DNA of 34,325 nucleotides from Porphyromonadaceae bacterium UBA7042 (GTDB lineage: Bacteria > Bacteroidota > Bacteroidia > Bacteroidales > Muribaculaceae), in NCBI GenBank assembly GCA_002494015.1, contig DLAR01000063.1, positions 1 to 34,325 on the forward strand, written 5' to 3'. Position 1 is the first letter of the stretch. Every line of letters starts with the position of its first letter. Positions 8,767-18,239 of this stretch are shown piece after piece. A model generated the notes under the pieces. It saw only the letters and a list, made by a program, of their open reading frames with translations. It was not told the origin of the DNA and did not search any database. A program made the position numbers and the translations under genes.

Positions 8767-11433
8767 ATGTTTAAGTCAATCGGTTTTGCCGTCATGCTTG
8801 CCGCAGCCGGGTGCTTCCCGGTGGCGGCGCAGGTGGCGTTGAAAGACTTTGTAAAGGATGACTTCATGGTCGGGGTCGCGATTCATGAAGACCAGTTTTT
8901 GGGACGCGACCTGAAAGCCGATTCGGTGACACGCCGTCATTTCAATTCGGTTACGGCCGAGAATGTGATGAAAAGTGCCGAGATCAATCCGGCCAAGGGT
9001 GTTTATGACTTTGAAAAAGCCGATGCTTTTGTCAACTACGCTCTTGAGCGGGGGCTCGACCCTGTCGGTCACGTCCTTGTCTGGCATTCTCAGCTTGCCC
9101 CTTGGTTCCCCTGTGACGACAACGGGAATTATGTCACTCCCGATGAGCTGAAACGGCGCATGAAACACCACATCACCACGATGATGCACCGCTACAAAGG
9201 GAAAATCAAGACATGGGAAGTGGTCAACGAGGCTGTCGAGGGTGACGGCTCCTACCGCCGTTCGCCGTTCTATGAAATCTTGGGCGAGGAGTACATCCCG
9301 CTTGCATTCGAGTATGCCCGTGAGGCTGACCCCGATGCCGTGCTTTATATCAACGATTTTGCCATGAACATGCCCGCCAAGCGCGATACCTACGTCAGGA
9401 TTCTGAACGACTTGAAACAGCGCGGATTGCGGGTTGACGCGATAGGGATGCAGTGCCACATGGGTATGGATTACCCTGACATCCGCGACTTTGAGGAATC
9501 AATCAGGGCTTATGCAGCCACCGGGGTGAACGTGATGATTACCGAGTGGGACGCCAGCGCCCTCCCCACCATCCACACCGGGGCCAATATCAGCGACAAG
9601 GTGGCCTATAACAAGATTTTCAATCCTTATCCCGCAGGTCTTCCCGCCGATGTCTCCAAGCAATGGAATGACCGCATGGCCATGTTTTTCGACCTTTTCA
9701 GGCGTTACAGCGATGTTATAACCCGTGTTACGGCATGGGGCGTGAGCGACGGCTATTCGTGGAAAAATGATTTCCCGATGAAGGGCCGCGTGGAATATCC
9801 ACTCCTCTTTGACCGCGACTACAACCTGAAACCGTTCCTGCGCGAAATGCTTGAACCCGCTGCAGCGACATTCAGCTCTTTCTCCTATGATGTCCCCGAG
9901 GTAAAGGGTGCAAAAAAGCGGCCTGCCGGAACCCCGATTCTCCCCGGCTGTTATCCTGACCCGAGCGTCGTGGGTGTCGACGGTGACTACTACCTTGTCA
10001 ACTCTACATTCGTCTATTATCCCGGAGTACCTATATGGCACAGCCGCGACCTGAAAACGTGGACCCGGATCGGCAACGTGCTTGACCGCCCGTCGCAGCT
10101 CGACATTCCTGCCGGGATGCGTATATCGGGAGGCATCTATGCACCGACGCTTGCCTACAACCCTGCCAACAAGCTGTTTTACATGATTACGACCCTTGTT
10201 GACGGAGGCGGGAACTTTTATGTGACATGTGAAGACCCCAAGAAGGGAAACTGGAGCGACCCCGTGTGGCTGCCCGGGGTCGACGGTATCGACCCGAGCA
10301 TACTCTTTGACAATGACGGGAAGGCTTATATTGTCCACAACAGCGGCCCTGACGGCCCTGCGCGTTATGACGGACACAGGGCGATACGCATCCATGATTT
10401 CGACTGGAAAAATAACCGCGTGACTGGCGAGAGCAAGGTCCTTGTCGACGGCGGCGTGAAACCCGAGGAAAACCCCGTGTGGATAGAGGGACCGCATCTA
10501 TATCACATCGGTGACAAGTACTTTCTGATGTGTGCCGAGGGAGGCACGTCGCTCGACCACAGAGAGGTGATTTTTGAGTCGGATTCTCCCAAAGGGCCGT
10601 TCAAGCCTTGCAAAAACCCCGTCATACTCACCCAGCGTCATCTCGATTCCTCGCGACAGTCGCCCGTGACCTCGGTGGGTCATGCCGACATCTTCGAAGG
10701 GCCTGACGGGAAATGGTATGCAGTCTTTCTCGGCATCCGTCCCCATCGCGGCAACCATGACTTCATGGGACGCGAGACGTTTATGCTCCCCGTTAAGTGG
10801 AAAGATGGTCAGCCTGTCATCCTTGACCAAAAGGAAGCGTTGACCCATGTCTCTACCCCGGTGGAGAACGCCTGCATCTGGAATGCCGACGGCTCTCTTG
10901 ACAACGCTGCCATCATGATTCGCACGCCGCGCCGCGATTTCTATTCAATCGACGGTGACAACCGCCTGACTCTCGCCGCCTCGCGCACCGATATTGCCAC
11001 GGGTGCATCCCCCTCGGCAATAGGGCTGTGGGTGACCGAGCCTCGGTTCAGTTCAGTCGCGGTTCTTGACAGTTTTGAACCGCGCAGTGTCGATGACCTT
11101 GCGGGAATAACCCTGTTCCATGACGACAGCCACAACGTGGTATTCGGCAAGTCGCTCGACTCGGCAGGCCATCCCTGTGTCAAGCTCCGCGCCCTCACGT
11201 CGGCGGGTCTGATCGAGGAGTCGACACGCCTTCTCGACAATCCCGGCTCGCAGTTGCATCTGCGCGCCGAGGGTGACGGAAAGGGTGACCTATTTTTCTC
11301 CTTCTCGACTGACGGGGGCAGCTCTTGGACTCCTGTGGGCGCGCCTGTCAACGGCGACATCCTCTCGACGGCGACGTCCTATTGTTTCACCGGCCTGATG
11401 ACCGGCATTTATGCAACTTCAACTAATCTTTAA
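8767..11433 (+). CDS. Bifunctional GH10 xylanase - GH43 beta-xylosidase/arabinofuranosidase
   Basis: Two catalytic modules sit in one exported protein of about 888 residues. The start is taken as ATG 8767, just after the symporter stop; ATG 8758, overlapping it by 8 bases, is possible. Both give a signal peptide ending PVAAQ. The GH10 domain (about residues 22-375) has acid/base E155 (WEVVNEA) and nucleophile E260 (ITEWD; most family members read TELD). The GH43 domain (about 388-690) has D398 (CYPDPSV), pKa-modulating D509 (GIDPSILFD) and general acid E574 (WIEGPHLY). A GH43_C2/CBM91-like beta-sandwich follows (about 700-885). The gene ends at GIYATSTNL, about 15-20 residues before the usual aromatic end of this domain. 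The fusion would couple endo-cleavage of xylan to release of xylose or arabinose from the products, probably in the periplasm. Confidence 0.9.
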   Translation: MFKSIGFAVMLAAAGCFPVAAQVALKDFVKDDFMVGVAIHEDQFLGRDLKADSVTRRHFNSVTAENVMKSAEINPAKGVYDFEKADAFVNYALERGLDPVGHVLVWHSQLAPWFPCDDNGNYVTPDELKRRMKHHITTMMHRYKGKIKTWEVVNEAVEGDGSYRRSPFYEILGEEYIPLAFEYAREADPDAVLYINDFAMNMPAKRDTYVRILNDLKQRGLRVDAIGMQCHMGMDYPDIRDFEESIRAYAATGVNVMITEWDASALPTIHTGANISDKVAYNKIFNPYPAGLPADVSKQWNDRMAMFFDLFRRYSDVITRVTAWGVSDGYSWKNDFPMKGRVEYPLLFDRDYNLKPFLREMLEPAAATFSSFSYDVPEVKGAKKRPAGTPILPGCYPDPSVVGVDGDYYLVNSTFVYYPGVPIWHSRDLKTWTRIGNVLDRPSQLDIPAGMRISGGIYAPTLAYNPANKLFYMITTLVDGGGNFYVTCEDPKKGNWSDPVWLPGVDGIDPSILFDNDGKAYIVHNSGPDGPARYDGHRAIRIHDFDWKNNRVTGESKVLVDGGVKPEENPVWIEGPHLYHIGDKYFLMCAEGGTSLDHREVIFESDSPKGPFKPCKNPVILTQRHLDSSRQSPVTSVGHADIFEGPDGKWYAVFLGIRPHRGNHDFMGRETFMLPVKWKDGQPVILDQKEALTHVSTPVENACIWNADGSLDNAAIMIRTPRRDFYSIDGDNRLTLAASRTDIATGASPSAIGLWVTEPRFSSVAVLDSFEPRSVDDLAGITLFHDDSHNVVFGKSLDSAGHPCVKLRALTSAGLIEESTRLLDNPGSQLHLRAEGDGKGDLFFSFSTDGGSSWTPVGAPVNGDILSTATSYCFTGLMTGIYATSTNL

Positions 11434-11445
11434 GACACCATCAAT

Positions 11446-12441
11446 ATGAAACCTCTTACACCCGAAAAACGTTATCTTTTCCCCGAAGACTATATGGCCG
11501 ATCCCTCGGTGCATGTGTTTAACGACCGTATATACATATATCCGTCCCATGACTGGGAATGTGAAAATGTCGAGAACGACAACGGTGACCAGTATGTGAT
11601 GAAGGACATGCATGTCCTCTCCATCGACGGCGATCCAATGACCGGCAAAGTGACCGACCACGGCAAAGCCCTCGATATAGCCGACATCCCTTGGGCCGGT
11701 CGACAGCTTTGGGACTGCGACTGCAACGAGAAGGACGGCAAGTACTATCTCTATTTCCCGCTGAAGGACAAAAACGACATTTTCCGCATCGGAGTCGCTG
11801 TCGCCGACCGTCCCGAAGGTCCTTTCATCCCGCAGCCCGACCCCATTCGCGGCAGCTACTCGATGGATATATGCGTCCTCAGGGAAGGAGACGAATACTA
11901 CCTTTATTTCGGCGGTCTGTGGGGCGGCCAGCTCCAGCGTTACCGTGACAACAAGGCCCTCGAATCGGCCGAGCTCCCCGAGGGTGCCGAGCCGTCACTG
12001 CCCAGCCGCTGTGTCCGTCTGACCAAAGATATGCTGCAATTTGCCGAAGAACCCCGACCCGTTCAAGTGGTCGATGCCGAGGGTAAACCTCTCCGTGCCG
12101 ATGACCCCCACCGTTTCTTCGAGGCTTCGTGGGTTCACAAATATAACGGAAAGTACTATTTCTCTTATTCGACCGGTGACAGCCACCTCCTGTGTTACGC
12201 CATCGGTGACAACCCCTACGGTCCCTTTGTCTATCAGGGAGTAATCCTCACCCCCGTTGTCGGCTGGACTACACACCACTGCATCATCGAGTACAAAGGC
12301 AAGTGGTACCTGTTCCATCACGACAGCGTGCCCTCGGGCGGCAAGTCATGGCTCCGCAGCCTCAAAGTGTGTGAGCTGACCTATGATGCCGACGGCCGCA
12401 TCCTCACCATCGACGGCGGCGGCGAGGCGGAAGTGAAATAA
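11446..12441 (+). CDS. Cytoplasmic GH43 beta-xylosidase/alpha-L-arabinofuranosidase
   Basis: This 331-residue single-domain GH43 has no signal peptide, so it probably works in the cytoplasm on imported xylo-oligosaccharides. The five-bladed beta-propeller signatures are visible: catalytic base D19 (YMADPSV), pKa-modulating D141 (GSYSMDICVL) and general acid E226 (RFFEASWVHKYNGKYY), plus the blade motif KDGKYYLYFPLKDK. The pattern resembles GH43 subfamily 1. It starts 12 bases after the GH10-GH43 gene, so it is the last gene of the esterase operon before the 12617-12637 terminator. A xylosidase versus arabinofuranosidase role cannot be settled from sequence. Confidence 0.88.
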   Translation: MKPLTPEKRYLFPEDYMADPSVHVFNDRIYIYPSHDWECENVENDNGDQYVMKDMHVLSIDGDPMTGKVTDHGKALDIADIPWAGRQLWDCDCNEKDGKYYLYFPLKDKNDIFRIGVAVADRPEGPFIPQPDPIRGSYSMDICVLREGDEYYLYFGGLWGGQLQRYRDNKALESAELPEGAEPSLPSRCVRLTKDMLQFAEEPRPVQVVDAEGKPLRADDPHRFFEASWVHKYNGKYYFSYSTGDSHLLCYAIGDNPYGPFVYQGVILTPVVGWTTHHCIIEYKGKWYLFHHDSVPSGGKSWLRSLKVCELTYDADGRILTIDGGGEAEVK

Positions 12442-12470
12442 TGATTTCGATACATTCTACATTGTAGCGT

Positions 12471-12556
12471 CGCGCTGCGAATGCGCCCCCGAAGTCAGGC
12501 GTTCAATCCCTGAATACTGATGTCCACCGGGCCGCGCTGCGAATGCGACCCCGAAG
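12471..12556 (+). repeat. Two copies of a 24-base GC-rich direct repeat
   Basis: The copies are 12471-12494 and 12533-12556 and differ at one base (GCGCCCCC versus GCGACCCC). Both begin CGCGCTGCGAATGCG and end CCGAAG. They lie between the GH43 stop and the hairpin-terminator structure. This resembles a dispersed intergenic repeat, but no other copy is in the window. Confidence 0.6.
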
Positions 12557-12559
12557 GGT

Positions 12560-12619
12560 GTCGCCCCCTCGCTAAACCCCGAGTGGACAAGTCCACATGG
12601 TGTTTAGCGAGGGGGCGAC
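12560..12619 (+). repeat. Long perfect inverted repeat with nested hairpin
   Basis: Arms 12560-12577 and 12602-12619 are a perfect 18-bp pair. The loop holds a second hairpin (TGGAC-AA-GTCCA, about 12583-12594). The last three bases of the right arm are also the first three of the terminator stem at 12617-12637, so the two structures compete for the same bases. Confidence 0.75.
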
Positions 12620-12637
12620 TCCGTAGGAGTCTTTTTT
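12617..12637 (+). terminator. Rho-independent terminator after the GH43 gene
   Basis: A six-bp stem (GACTCC 12617-12622, GGAGTC 12626-12631) with a GTA loop is followed by six T residues (12632-12637). It closes the esterase-symporter-GH10/GH43-GH43 operon, 46 bases before the GH115 start. Confidence 0.8.
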
Positions 12638-12682
12638 AATTATGTTGGAATATTAAATTTTAAACCGAAAAAGTAATTTGCC

Positions 12683-15190
12683 ATGAATAAGTTTGTTGTC
12701 ACTCTTGTCTCCTCCTTAATCTCCCTTCCGGTAATAGCGATTGACCATCCCGGTATTGCGGGGGATGCTCACGGGGCGGGGACGTTTCCGCTGATTGTCG
12801 ACAATGCGCCCGCGAGAGTCGTGGTGGCCCCTGACGAGGCTGCGGGTGTAAGGATTGCTGCGGGAAACCTTGTGACCGACTTTGAAAAGGTGGCGCGGGG
12901 CGGTAATCCCGAGGGCAACCGGGCGGTAATCCTCGTCGGAGAGGTCGGCGGCCCGCTGATTAAACAAGTCATCAAAAACACACCGTCGGTAAAGTGGCTT
13001 GCCGATTCTCTGAAGGGGAAACGGGAACAATATTTCATCACTTTCGCGGGCGACAGCATGATTGTCGCGGGGAGTGACATGAGGGGTACGATTTACGGCA
13101 TCTATGAAGTGTCGGAACAGCTCGGGGTGTCTCCGTGGTATGACTGGGCCGATGCGCCTGTGGCCCGGCGCGGCAACGTGGCGGTGAAACGCGGCAACTA
13201 CACAGCCGGGGAACCCGCCGTGCGCTATCGCGGAATATTTCTCAACGACGAGGCCCCGTGTCTCACGTCGTGGGTGAAGAACACCTACGGCACCGATTAC
13301 GGCGACCATCGTTTCTATGCGCGCGTGGGCGAGCTGCTGCTGCGCCTGCGGGGCAATTTCCTGTGGCCCGCGATGTGGTCATGGGCGTTTTATGCCGATG
13401 ACCCCGAAAATTCCAAGACAATGAGCGAGATGGGCATCATAATGGGCACTTCCCATCATGAACCGATGGCCCGCAACCATCAGGAGTGGGCCCGCCGCCG
13501 CAAGGAATATGGCGCGTGGAACTACAATACCAATCAGAAGGTAATCGACCGCTTTTTCGCCGAAGGTATCGACCGGATGAAGGACACCGAGGATATTGTC
13601 ACCATCGGTATGCGCGGCGACGGCGACGAGGCCATGAGCGAGGAGGCCGACGTGAAACTGATGGAGAAAATCGTGGCCAACCAGCGCAAGATTATCACCC
13701 GTCACAGCGGCAAGAAGGCTAAGGATGTGCCGCAGGTGTGGGCGCTATATAAGGAAGTGCTTGACTACTATGACAAGGGGATGCGTGTCCCCGACGATGT
13801 GACCATGCTGCTCTGTGACGACAACTGGGGCAACGTGCGCCGCCTCCCCGACGAGAAAGAACGCCGCCATCCGGGAGGGTGGGGGATGTACTACCATGTC
13901 GACTATGTCGGTGCCCCGCGCAACTCCAAGTGGCTCAACAACACCCCGATTCAGAACATGTGGGAGCAGTTGCAACTCACATACGACTATGGTGTCGACC
14001 GCCTGTGGATTCTCAATGTCGGTGACCTCAAGCCGATGGAATATCCCATCACGCTTTTCCTTGACATGGCATGGAATCCCCGACGGTTCAACGTCGACAA
14101 CCTCCTTGACCATGCGACAGGGTTCTGCTCGCAGATTTTCGGAGGCGAACAGGGACCCGAGGCCGCGAGAATACTGAACCTGTATTGCAAATATGCGGGA
14201 CGTTCCACCGCCGAGATGCTCGATCAGTCCACCTTCGACCTTCAGTCGGGCGAATGGAGGCTTGTGCGCGACGAGTTCATGACGCTCGAAACCGAGGCAC
14301 TGAGACAGTACCTGACAATTCCCGACGAAGCTCGGGATGCCTACAAGGAGCTGATATTGTTTCCCGTGCAGGCTATGGCCAACCTCTATGACCTCTACTA
14401 CAGCGTGGCGATGAACCGCGCCCTTGCCGCCGACGGAAATCCGCAAGCCAACGAGTGGGCCGAGCGCGCCCGCAAGTGTTTTGACCGCGACGCGATGCTC
14501 ATGGCCGACTATAACAACAATATCGCCGACGGTAAATGGCGTGGCATGATGACACAGAAACACATAGGCTACACAATCTGGAACGACGATTTCCCTGCCG
14601 ACAAGATGCCCGAGACGGTGACTGTCGAAGCGACCGGCAACGGAGGCTATGTCGCCACGGAGCGTGACGGCGTTGTCTCTGTCGAGGCCGAGCATTTCAA
14701 TGCCTGTCAGGGCAATAGCGATGCCTCGTGGACCGTTATCCCGTATATGGGGCGCACGTTGAGCGGTGTGGCCCTGATGCCCTATACGGTCCCGATCGAC
14801 GGCGCGTCGCTGACCTATGCTGTCGATGTCACCACCCCCGTTGACAGCGTGACGGTGCATGTCATCACCAAGTCGACGCTGGCGTTCTGCAACAAGGCGG
14901 GTCACCGCTATGCCGTGTCGATCGACGGAGGCTCTGAGCAAGTGGTCAACTTCAACCACGACCTTGACGAGCGTCCCGAGAACATATATACGGTGTTCTA
15001 TCCCACTGTCGCCCGTCGCGTGGTAGAGAAATCGGTGACCTTCCCCGGTCTGACTCCCGGACGGCACATTGTCACCCTGCGCCCTCTCGACCCCGGAATC
15101 GTCTTTGAGAAGGTCGTGCTCGACCTCGGCGGTTTCAATCCCCGCTCGTTCCTCTTTATGGAGGAATCGCCGGTAACCTTAAATAAATAA
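12683..15190 (+). CDS. GH115 xylan alpha-1,2-(4-O-methyl)glucuronidase
   Basis: GH115 enzymes remove (4-O-methyl)glucuronic acid from internal xylose units of polymeric or oligomeric glucuronoxylan. The protein has 835 residues, within the family range. A signal peptide (MNKFVVTLVSSLISLPVIA) directs it out of the cytoplasm. An N-terminal domain with an IVAGSDMRGTIYGIYEVSEQLGVSPW segment is followed by the catalytic barrel (YRGIFLNDEAPCLTSW, NFLWPAMW, GTSHHEPMARN, TIGMRGDGDEAM, DDNWGN), a helical domain, and a C-terminal beta-sandwich typical of the family (from about residue 650, VSVEAEHFNA). No lesion was found. The GH78-like gene starts four bases after its stop, indicating co-transcription. 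With GH67 at 18692, the locus has two glucuronidase families with different chain-position preferences. Confidence 0.93.
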   Translation: MNKFVVTLVSSLISLPVIAIDHPGIAGDAHGAGTFPLIVDNAPARVVVAPDEAAGVRIAAGNLVTDFEKVARGGNPEGNRAVILVGEVGGPLIKQVIKNTPSVKWLADSLKGKREQYFITFAGDSMIVAGSDMRGTIYGIYEVSEQLGVSPWYDWADAPVARRGNVAVKRGNYTAGEPAVRYRGIFLNDEAPCLTSWVKNTYGTDYGDHRFYARVGELLLRLRGNFLWPAMWSWAFYADDPENSKTMSEMGIIMGTSHHEPMARNHQEWARRRKEYGAWNYNTNQKVIDRFFAEGIDRMKDTEDIVTIGMRGDGDEAMSEEADVKLMEKIVANQRKIITRHSGKKAKDVPQVWALYKEVLDYYDKGMRVPDDVTMLLCDDNWGNVRRLPDEKERRHPGGWGMYYHVDYVGAPRNSKWLNNTPIQNMWEQLQLTYDYGVDRLWILNVGDLKPMEYPITLFLDMAWNPRRFNVDNLLDHATGFCSQIFGGEQGPEAARILNLYCKYAGRSTAEMLDQSTFDLQSGEWRLVRDEFMTLETEALRQYLTIPDEARDAYKELILFPVQAMANLYDLYYSVAMNRALAADGNPQANEWAERARKCFDRDAMLMADYNNNIADGKWRGMMTQKHIGYTIWNDDFPADKMPETVTVEATGNGGYVATERDGVVSVEAEHFNACQGNSDASWTVIPYMGRTLSGVALMPYTVPIDGASLTYAVDVTTPVDSVTVHVITKSTLAFCNKAGHRYAVSIDGGSEQVVNFNHDLDERPENIYTVFYPTVARRVVEKSVTFPGLTPGRHIVTLRPLDPGIVFEKVVLDLGGFNPRSFLFMEESPVTLNK

Positions 15191-15194
15191 TAGT

Positions 15195-18100
15195 ATGACT
15201 GAATTGCGAAACATCCTCTGCGGCCTCCTTTTCCTCATCTCGTCGGCAGTCTGTGCCGCGATGAACCGGGGAGAGGCGCGATGGATAGGCCCTGCGGGTG
15301 ACGACCTGCCGATTTATGCCGACTATCTCCCTGTTTTCAAAATCGATTGTGATGTAAAGCTGAAAAAGGGGGATAAAGCGTCGCTTGTCTATGGTGCCGA
15401 CGACCCGCGGCTGATGAATCGCAATCTCAACATCTACAATCTCGAAAACCGGAGCGGCGAGTCGGGAATCCGTGTCGAAATCGACCGCCGGGAGGGTTGT
15501 GTCGCCATCTACCGCAGCGGCTACCACCCGGCTGACGATGCCACGCACCCGATAGCTAAATTTGAGGCCGACAACCTGATTGACGGTATCAACCATTTGC
15601 AGATTGCCTCCAATCTCGGGTTTACCGACATTGCCATCAACGGCAAGCATATCGGACACGCCGGTATCAACCCGGTGGGCAACGGCGGCGACTACCTCGC
15701 TTTCCCTGTCCTCGCCCGAGTGGCTGTGGACATCCCCACGGGGAGCCGTGCCGAAATCTCCAATATAACGGTATCCAATTTCCGCGCCCCCGGCAACGTT
15801 ATTTACCGCGCCCCGGGTGTGTACACATCTTCGGCCCGGGTGCCTGTGGTGACCCGCTCGATGCCCGAGTTGAGAACCGTCATAACCCTCCCCGCCGGAA
15901 AGGTGGTCGAGAGTGCCGAGGCAACAGTCACGGCGCGGGGAATATATGACCTCAGTGTCAACGGCACCCGTGTCACCGACGACTATTTCTACCCCGGCTC
16001 GACACAGTACAACAAAACTCATTTATATCACACCCACGACATTGCCCCGCTGCTGCGCGAGGGTGACAACACCCTGTCGGTGCAGCTCGCCGAGGGTTGG
16101 TGGAGCGGAGGCTCGACATTTGTGGGTGAGAACTGGAACTTTTTCGGTGACCGCCAGTCGTTCATCGGGGTTTTCACGGTTCGTTACACCGACGGCTCTG
16201 TACAACGGTTCCACACAGTCCCCCGAGAGTGGTTTTACAGTACCGACGGCCCCGTGGTCGAGGGTAGTTTCTTTCAAGGAGAAATATATGACGCAGCGCG
16301 GCGCGACGCTCCCGACAGGGTGTGGAAACCCGCAGTCGAGGTCGCCATTGACTCGACGGTCAATACAACCGTGGGTGACTGGGGCGCGATTGACTTCCGA
16401 CCCTCGTTTGGCGACCGTGTAAGGGCAGTCGACACCGTGACGGCCCGTTCCGTGACCGAGCCGCGACCGGGGGTGTATGTCTACGACATGGGGCAGAACA
16501 TGGCCGCCGTGCCTCTGATTTCATTCCCTGCGCTGAAACCCGGAACCGAGGTCTCGATGCGCTATGCCGAGGTGCTGTACCCCGACATGCCGCAATATGC
16601 CTCTCATAAAGGGATGATTATGACCGAGAACCTCCGCGCCGCCATGTGTCGCGACATCTACCGTGCCGCAGGGACGCAGGGCGAGAGTTTTTCACCCCGT
16701 TTCACCCTCCACGGGTTCCGCTACATCGAGGTGACCGGCCTTGAAGGGTCGCTGCCCCTCGACTCGGTGCGCGCCGTGCCTGTCAGCTCGGTCAGCCGCA
16801 TTGTCGCCGGTTATGAATGTTCCGACACGCTTGTCAACCGCCTTTGGGGCAACATCTGCCGCTCCACCATGTCCAATTTTGTCTCCATTCCGACCGACTG
16901 CCCCCAGCGCAACGAGCGACTCGGGTGGATGGGGGATATTTCGGTCTATGCCCCTACGGCGACCAAGATTGCCGATGTCTCGGCGATTCTCGCCCAGTAT
17001 CTTGCCTCGGTGCGCGACTGTCAGCGCGCCGACGGGAAGTTTCCCGATGTGGCCCCGACAGGGTTCGGGTTTGGCGGAATGCTGTGGGGGAGCGCGGGAA
17101 TCACCGTGCCGTGGGCACATTTCAGCGAGTATGGCGACACAGCCGTGCTGCGCGGGCATTACCCCGCGATGAAACGCTATATCGACTATCTGCTCAAGAA
17201 TACAATCGATTCCGTCACCGGTATAATGGTGCAGGACCGGGCGTGGGGAGACCTCGCCGACTGGCTCAGTCCCGAGTATGACCGCACTGACAAGTCGCTG
17301 CTGTGGGAATGCTACTTTATCTATGACCTTGTACTCATGAGCCGTATGGCGGCGATTCTCGGCGAGGAAGATGACGTTGCTTATTATCAGCAGCTTGCCG
17401 ACAAGCGGCGTGACTTCTTCTTTGACACATATATCGACCCTGCGACGGGCAAGACCCGATTTTCGGCATTTGACCCGGCCCGCAAGGGTCAGATAATAGA
17501 CACGCAGGCATCCTACGCGCTTGCTATAATGCTGGTCGATGACTCTAATCCCGCCTTTGCGCGGCACCTTGTCAATGCCGTGTCACGCGAGAATGTGGCC
17601 GACAACGGTACCGTGTGCCCTCTCTACTCGCTCATGACCGGTTTTATCGGCACGGCATGGATAATGGAGGCGTTGAGCCTCACGGGAAACACCGGCACCG
17701 CCTACAGGCTGTTGACTTCGCGCACTTATCCGTCGTGGCTCTATCCGGTGACGCAGGGAGCGACAACCGTGTGGGAACGGCTCAACTCTTATACCGACAA
17801 GGATGGTTTCGGGAGCAACAATAGCATGAACTCGTTCAACCACTACTCATTCGGAGCGGTCGGCAACTGGCTTCTCACCCGCTCGGCGGGACTGACCAAG
17901 CTCGATGACAAGTATATAATCCTTACCCCCGAGCCTGACACAACCGGAGCCGTGACATGGGCGCGCGGATGGCTCGACATGGCCGCAGGGCGCGCCGAGT
18001 GCTCGTGGCGGGTCGACGGCGACAGGGTAATCTATGAGGTAACGGTTCCCGACGGCGTTGAGGCTCGGTTCTCGGTGCCGGTCGGCACCGATGATTTTAA

Positions 18101-18239
18101 CGGCGTAATCTATCGCGTTGACGGCACTCCCGTTCCGTCAACTGAGATAGTCGGAATTACAGGAGTGCCGTCAAGGGTTTCCTTAATCCTTCCGGCGGGA
18201 CGTCATGAGTTCACGACGCGGATGCCCGCGAAGCATTAA
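15195..18239 (+). CDS. GH78-like alpha-L-rhamnosidase
   Basis: A large exported enzyme (1014 residues) with a signal peptide ending near AVCAA. The layout matches family 78: N-terminal beta-sandwiches including an extended rhamnosidase-like domain (TVTARGIYDLSVNGTRVTDDYFYPG, about residues 240-400), a concanavalin-like domain (about 415-540), the six-hairpin (alpha/alpha)6 catalytic domain and a C-terminal beta-sandwich. The catalytic-region motif is PTDCPQRNERLGWMGD, with E574 as probable general acid. TTVWERLNSY gives E861 as probable base. GH78 hydrolyses terminal alpha-L-rhamnose, which is unexpected in a xylan locus. Possible targets are the reducing-end Xyl-Rha-GalA sequence of dicot xylan or pectic decorations. 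Specificity is not shown by the sequence. Its 3' end overlaps the convergent small gene at 18236. Confidence 0.87.
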   Translation: MTELRNILCGLLFLISSAVCAAMNRGEARWIGPAGDDLPIYADYLPVFKIDCDVKLKKGDKASLVYGADDPRLMNRNLNIYNLENRSGESGIRVEIDRREGCVAIYRSGYHPADDATHPIAKFEADNLIDGINHLQIASNLGFTDIAINGKHIGHAGINPVGNGGDYLAFPVLARVAVDIPTGSRAEISNITVSNFRAPGNVIYRAPGVYTSSARVPVVTRSMPELRTVITLPAGKVVESAEATVTARGIYDLSVNGTRVTDDYFYPGSTQYNKTHLYHTHDIAPLLREGDNTLSVQLAEGWWSGGSTFVGENWNFFGDRQSFIGVFTVRYTDGSVQRFHTVPREWFYSTDGPVVEGSFFQGEIYDAARRDAPDRVWKPAVEVAIDSTVNTTVGDWGAIDFRPSFGDRVRAVDTVTARSVTEPRPGVYVYDMGQNMAAVPLISFPALKPGTEVSMRYAEVLYPDMPQYASHKGMIMTENLRAAMCRDIYRAAGTQGESFSPRFTLHGFRYIEVTGLEGSLPLDSVRAVPVSSVSRIVAGYECSDTLVNRLWGNICRSTMSNFVSIPTDCPQRNERLGWMGDISVYAPTATKIADVSAILAQYLASVRDCQRADGKFPDVAPTGFGFGGMLWGSAGITVPWAHFSEYGDTAVLRGHYPAMKRYIDYLLKNTIDSVTGIMVQDRAWGDLADWLSPEYDRTDKSLLWECYFIYDLVLMSRMAAILGEEDDVAYYQQLADKRRDFFFDTYIDPATGKTRFSAFDPARKGQIIDTQASYALAIMLVDDSNPAFARHLVNAVSRENVADNGTVCPLYSLMTGFIGTAWIMEALSLTGNTGTAYRLLTSRTYPSWLYPVTQGATTVWERLNSYTDKDGFGSNNSMNSFNHYSFGAVGNWLLTRSAGLTKLDDKYIILTPEPDTTGAVTWARGWLDMAAGRAECSWRVDGDRVIYEVTVPDGVEARFSVPVGTDDFNGVIYRVDGTPVPSTEIVGITGVPSRVSLILPAGRHEFTTRMPAKH

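Noticed and set aside
12665..12682. TAATTTG just before the GH115 start as a -7 promoter element
   Set aside because: It is one base short of the TAnnTTTG spacing and only a few bases from the ATG, leaving no room for a leader.
13745..15067. Open frame antisense to GH115
   Set aside because: A shadow of the GH115 coding strand; no recognisable motif or start context.
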